From Discostella pseudostelligera (taxonomy: Eukaryota; Bacillariophyta; Thalassiosirophyceae; Thalassiosirales; Thalassiosiraceae): a stretch of 20,380 nucleotides of DNA. Positions 17,220 to 20,380 of the stretch are shown piece by piece. The notes beneath the pieces are model-generated. The model was given only the letters and a program-made list of their open reading frames with translations. It did not search any database and was not told the DNA's origin. A program made the translations under genes and the position numbers. Location: contig JALLBK010000693.1 in the NCBI GenBank assembly GCA_036940085.1, positions 1 through 20,380 of the forward strand. The letters run 5' to 3'. Each line of letters begins with the position of its first letter. Positions within the stretch are counted from its first letter, which is position 1.

Positions 17220-17726
17220 GGAGATCGAGGTGGGACGTGGTACTACTAGATACTATCGGAAGGTGATGGTCATCATGGTGTGGTTGTGTGGTTGCGGCTG
17301 CTGGATCGGTCCGTGGTGCTTTCCCGCCAAAAACAAAGCGGTAAAAGATAATATCGCGGGACGAAAGATACGACGGGGCGGCGGGAAAGCAGGGCGGATT
17401 TTGATACAGGGAAAAGATTTGGGGTCCTATGAATGTGTTCAATTGATCCGTTATTAATATAGGAATTCGATCACGATTTATTGCCAAGTAAGACCTCCTG
17501 TCCTTCCCTGTTGACGACACAATGACTACAGCATCATGCACCATGATGCAAACTCATAGAATCTCTTGCACTGATGATCTTGTTTGTGCTCACCATTGCC
17601 AGCCAATCTCAGCCAGTGCTCACCATGATTGGATGTCGCAACACCCCAACAGTCGATAGTAGCCGACGACGAGCGTTGATACCACTCTCTGCTTCACTTC
17701 TTCTCTTTCCCTCTTGACTAACCACC
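17220..17726. promoter_or_regulatory. Divergent promoter region between methyltransferase and NECAP genes
   Basis: These 507 bp separate two divergent start codons. Two consensus E2F/DP cores face each other: TTTCCCGCC at 17320-17328 and GGCGGGAAA at 17380-17388, exact reverse complements 51 bp apart. They lie about 100-170 bp from the methyltransferase ATG and 340-400 bp from the NECAP ATG. A minus-strand open frame runs through here from 17544, but its product is low-complexity and unrelated to any family I know, so it is not called. The NECAP ATG has a good initiation context (ACCACCATG). Confidence 0.5.
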
Positions 17727-18731
17727 ATGTTGAAACGAGCCACTGCCCGCTCCAAGGCCAATTCCACCAAATCAACATCATCGTCGGCATTGGGAGCGTC
17801 ACCCAGTACCAATGCCACCAATTCTTCTTCGACTGCGTCGTCGTCATCCCTCCTCTTTTCCGCCGACCCCAACAATATGAATGGAATCACTACTGCCACC
17901 TCAATACCTCCTCCTGCACTCTCTTCGTACCCACCGGAAGACGAAATCATCGAACGGATACGTCTCAAAATACCCAATGCTCACGTCTTTAAACTCCCAC
18001 CCAAGCCTACGAGTGGTGGATGGCGCGGGGGCGATTGGCGTGATAAAGTATGGCAGGGCACGTTAAAAGTAGTCGAACGGGGAGAGAATACCGCAGTACT
18101 ATTAGTGGATAGTAATGAAGAACGGAATATATTTGCTGTTTGTCCCATACGACACAATATCGATACAACCACCAATGGTGGCAGCAGTGGTAGTGGGGGA
18201 GGGGGTGGAACCAATTCAGGCAACGGTGTGGATCGATGCATCGACTCCTCTCGATACTTTGTACTCCGCATACAAAATGCCGAGGGACGACACATGTACA
18301 TTGGATTAGCATTTAATGAACGAAATGATGCATTTGATTTTAACACCGCGTTGGAGGATAGTCGGAGGGAGAAGGAGGTGGAACGCAAGTTGGCATTGGG
18401 GATGTTGAGTTGTACTGGCAGTGGTGGAAGTGGTATGTATAACAAAGTGGATTATACGATGAAGGAGGGGGAGAAGATTCATGTGTCTATTCCGAAAAGT
18501 GGTGGTGGTGATAGTAATTATAGTCCAAGGAATGATGGAGGAGATGGGAGTAGTCCACAGAATCAGCAACAACAACAGACTTCGTCGTCAGCGGCGACGA
18601 GGAGAAGAGAAGCCAAAAAGAGTAGCAGTAGTGCAACAGCATCATCGTCACTGCCATGGTCATTGAGCAATAAAAAGGGAGGAGGGGTATTAAAGCCATC
18701 GTCGAAAGATACACCCTCGAGACTGGCATAA
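17727..18731 (+). CDS. NECAP-family endocytic adaptor (PHear domain)
   Basis: A single exon of 334 residues. NECAPs bind the AP-2 clathrin adaptor and regulate coated-pit formation. The first ~65 residues are a Ser/Thr/Asn-rich leader not found in animal NECAPs. The PHear domain (PF07933) spans about 70-235: HVFKLPPKPTSGGWRGGDW, VWQGTLKVVERGENTAVLL, FAVCPI, then the hallmark DSSRYFVLRIQ and the block YIGLAFNERNDAFDFNTALED. A Gly/Ser-rich insertion (about 152-167) sits in a loop before DSSRYF. KLALGMLS and YTMKEGEKIHVSIP close the domain. The tail is Gly/Ser/Gln-rich and ends in TPSRLA. It lacks the C-terminal WVQF-type WxxF motif by which animal NECAPs bind AP ear domains; the only tryptophan near the end is in LPWSLSN. 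The start has a strong context and no competing upstream in-frame ATG. Confidence 0.93.
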   Translation: MLKRATARSKANSTKSTSSSALGASPSTNATNSSSTASSSSLLFSADPNNMNGITTATSIPPPALSSYPPEDEIIERIRLKIPNAHVFKLPPKPTSGGWRGGDWRDKVWQGTLKVVERGENTAVLLVDSNEERNIFAVCPIRHNIDTTTNGGSSGSGGGGGTNSGNGVDRCIDSSRYFVLRIQNAEGRHMYIGLAFNERNDAFDFNTALEDSRREKEVERKLALGMLSCTGSGGSGMYNKVDYTMKEGEKIHVSIPKSGGGDSNYSPRNDGGDGSSPQNQQQQQTSSSAATRRREAKKSSSSATASSSLPWSLSNKKGGGVLKPSSKDTPSRLA

Positions 18732-18941
18732 ATAGAGATGCGAACATCCTGGTATATAAGCCGTGCTATTTCTATCTACAAATGTTAATTGTAAATAATA
18801 AAGTCATGGACGTGTGAGACATGATGACCAAGCGCTCTTTCACCACATTATTGTTCATTCACCCACCCGCACCTCAACCATCGTTTCATCGTCATCTATT
18901 TGTCCTCACCTTCTTCTTCATTTTATTACAATACGCACTAT
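18732..18941. terminator. Convergent 3' flank with poly(A) signals
   Basis: This 210 bp region separates the NECAP stop from the stop of the p47-like gene on the other strand. AATAAA at 18797-18802 lies 66 bp after the NECAP stop. TTTATT at 18922-18927, read as AATAAA on the minus strand, lies about 15 bp after the p47 stop. Either could be the cleavage signal for its gene; use is not proven. Confidence 0.5.
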
Positions 18942-19925
18942 CTACACCGCCTTCAACACCACCTGTGATCCCATCAATCCTGCCTCCTCAATACTCATAC
19001 TCAAATCCTCCACTATCCGTGGTGGATAACCACTCGTTAACACATACGAACTTTCTCCGGCCTGAGTTCCAATATGATGTCCAATTTCGGAGACTGGTAC
19101 ACAAGTATTGACTTTGATAACTAGTCGTGATCCATTGAGTAAACGAATAGCAATGGAGGTGGATGGTATATTAGGATCAAGAGGGACGGGGGTGCTGGAA
19201 GAAGATGGATGGATGATTCCCCCGGCTGCACCTCCTCCTCTGCCTCCGGAAGCAGCTGCAGCACCACCGCCAGTAGCTGAGGATGCACCACCAAGGGATT
19301 GACCTTCTCCTGAAAAACTTTGAAATCCAGCACTCTCCCCATCACTACTTCCACGCCTATTCACACCACCACCACCACCACTGGCACCAGCAGCATGTTT
19401 TTCTGGATCATACTCCTCCCCACGACGATCCACCAATCCCACCATCACCTCAGGCTCGCCCTCGTCATTATTTCCATCCCCATGATTTTGCATGGCCAAC
19501 TCTCGCAACTCGCGGGGAACATGTCCACGTGCCATACTGGTCAGAAATTCCGAATTGGCTGGATCGTCAAGACGACGGTACGGGCCATCGTCGACTGTGA
19601 AGCCGGAACGGTACATGGTGATTACGGTCCGATGGACCCCCCCGCCACCGCCTCCACCTCCACTGCCACCACCTCTGCTTGTGCCACCACCACCACTTGC
19701 ACCACCAGTATCAGCCTCAGCCAAATTGAAAATAGCATCACTACTAGCATTATTGTTGTTTCGATTCTGATCGTCGCGACTGGGAAGTACCGCAAGGCCA
19801 GACCCGCCACCACGTGAGTCTACCCCGCCCACATAGCGATCGTTCCCTTCTTCATCGCTAGAGTCGTCATTGTGATCTCGATTGTTGTTTGCGCGGAGAG
19901 AGTGGAGTCCGTGGATGTTCGGCAT
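18942..19925 (-). CDS. p47/Shp1-type SEP-UBX cofactor of Cdc48/p97
   Basis: A single exon of 327 residues. These cofactors bind the Cdc48/p97 ATPase and direct it to membrane fusion, Golgi reassembly or protein degradation. The N-terminus has the family stretch SSDEEGNDRYVGG. Gly-rich linkers follow. The SEP domain is near 95-145 (VITMYRSGFTVDDGPYRRLD, SEFLTSMARGHVPREL). A SHP box, FQSFSGEGQSLGG, lies near 200-213 and matches the F.GxGxxLG p97-binding motif. The UBX domain covers about 254-327 (IAIRLLNGSRLVIKVN ... SYVLTSGYPPRIVEDLSMSI), with GYPPR in place of the usual FPR-type loop. There is no N-terminal UBA domain, unlike p47 and Shp1 but like UBXN2A and some plant PUX proteins. The start at 19925 fits the family; an in-frame ATG 15 codons earlier is less likely. 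The gene is convergent with NECAP. Confidence 0.93.
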   Translation of the reverse strand: MPNIHGLHSLRANNNRDHNDDSSDEEGNDRYVGGVDSRGGGSGLAVLPSRDDQNRNNNNASSDAIFNLAEADTGGASGGGGTSRGGGSGGGGGGGGVHRTVITMYRSGFTVDDGPYRRLDDPANSEFLTSMARGHVPRELRELAMQNHGDGNNDEGEPEVMVGLVDRRGEEYDPEKHAAGASGGGGGVNRRGSSDGESAGFQSFSGEGQSLGGASSATGGGAAAASGGRGGGAAGGIIHPSSSSTPVPLDPNIPSTSIAIRLLNGSRLVIKVNTCVPVSEIGHHIGTQAGESSYVLTSGYPPRIVEDLSMSIEEAGLMGSQVVLKAV

Positions 19926-20380
19926 GGTATTTTTGATATTGATAGATTGAAGGATAGGGATAGGGAGCAATGCTATCTAGATGTACGTATGGTTGTGGTG
20001 GTGGATTTTGGATTTGGATTTGGAAAGGCCGCAGGCCGCCGCGCATGCAGCCTGCATGCAGCAGCGGCTTTTTGGCGACCCCATGGCGAAAAAGTGGCGG
20101 GAGGAATATTTGGCGAAGAAATCTTCCACGTGACAGGACACAGTATTCCATGTGGCAGGAGGGTGAGGCAAAGTATTCCACGTGGCACCTTGAGTCAAAG
20201 GCGCCGCATTCCATCAGCATGACGAATGACGAAGCATACTAATATCTTCCACCTTCGGTAGGTATTGTCCGGTAGAATAGAAAGCTATAAAGAGATGAAA
20301 ATTAGGAGTAACTCTCTTTGAGAGATGGTATGGTAATGACTCATGACATCGTAGGATGATTATGTGTAGATAGGCGGCGA
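19926..20380. promoter_or_regulatory. Upstream region of the p47-like gene, rich in G-boxes and GGCG repeats
   Basis: No gene is called here. From the p47 start outward it holds an inverted repeat GCATGCAG-C-CTGCATGC (20043-20059). GGCG cores follow at 20074, 20085 and 20096, exactly 11 bp apart, with another in TTTGGCGAA at 20109-20117. Three related boxes come next: TTCCACGTGACA (20124-20135), TTCCATGTGGCA (20146-20157) and TTCCACGTGGCA (20176-20187). TGAGTCA lies at 20191-20197, and its complement TGACTCA recurs at 20337-20343. TATAAAG at 20286-20292 on the + strand could be the TATA box of a rightward gene beyond the window, so the region may be bidirectional. Several short open frames cross it on both strands, but none has a recognisable motif. 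Confidence 0.5.
20124..20197. promoter_or_regulatory. Three TTCCAYGTGRCA boxes plus an AP-1/GCN4-type site
   Basis: Three copies of TTCCAYGTGRCA lie at 20124, 20146 and 20176, all in one orientation; two contain CACGTG and one CATGTG. They are followed 4 bp later by TGAGTCA, the bZIP AP-1/GCN4 consensus. They lie about 200-270 bp upstream of the p47 ATG, similar to the G-box distance in the kelch gene. Confidence 0.55.

Noticed and set aside
17062..17544. Minus-strand open frame overlapping the methyltransferase start
   Set aside because: Low-complexity translation with no motif; the overlapping frame carries the signal-like leader and methyltransferase domain.
13226..20314. TTAGGAGTAAC-like words at 13226, 13511 and 20303 as a shared element
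   Set aside because: Around a dozen 12-mer pairs are expected by chance in 20 kb, so the match is not informative on its own.

Overview
The window looks like nuclear DNA of a unicellular photosynthetic eukaryote, most likely a diatom. The grounds are: closely spaced genes on both strands; short GT-AG introns (75, 202 and 103 bp); many trinucleotide tracts coding for Ser, Asp, Gly, Gln or Val; eukaryote-only proteins (NECAP, p47/Shp1-type UBX, kelch/KLHDC4); a methyltransferase of bacterial type behind a signal-plus-transit-like leader; and a small protein resembling an unnamed domain family I associate with diatoms. The species cannot be named from this sequence.

Layout. (1) 1-662 (+): 3' end of a probable membrane-protein gene with unresolved reading frame. 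(2) 1050-3566 (+): KLHDC4/Kel3-like kelch protein, two exons. (3) 4097-10627 (+): intronless gene for a 2176-residue coiled-coil protein with a disordered head carrying three ~95-residue repeats. (4) 10989-13135 (-): MATE transporter, three exons. (5) 13647-14618 (-): lineage-restricted protein of unknown function. (6) 14619-15638: gene-free kilobase holding a ~310 bp imperfect tandem duplication. (7) 15639-17219 (-): MnmM/YtqB-like tRNA methyltransferase, possibly plastid-targeted. (8) 17727-18731 (+): NECAP endocytic adaptor. (9) 18942-19925 (-): p47/Shp1-like SEP-UBX cofactor of Cdc48/p97. (10) 19926-20380: a motif-dense upstream region.

The genes serve unrelated housekeeping functions and do not form a pathway or cluster. 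The shared structure lies in the promoters. GGCGGGAA/TTTCCCGC cores (E2F/DP consensus) lie upstream of the coiled-coil, MATE and methyltransferase/NECAP genes, with a weaker GGCGGGAG upstream of the p47 gene. Repeated CCACGTGG G-boxes lie upstream of the kelch and p47 genes. I found no mobile element, CRISPR array, tRNA or rRNA. The least explained items are the giant coiled-coil protein with its internal repeats, the 310 bp non-coding duplication, the unnamed-domain protein and the promoter arrays.
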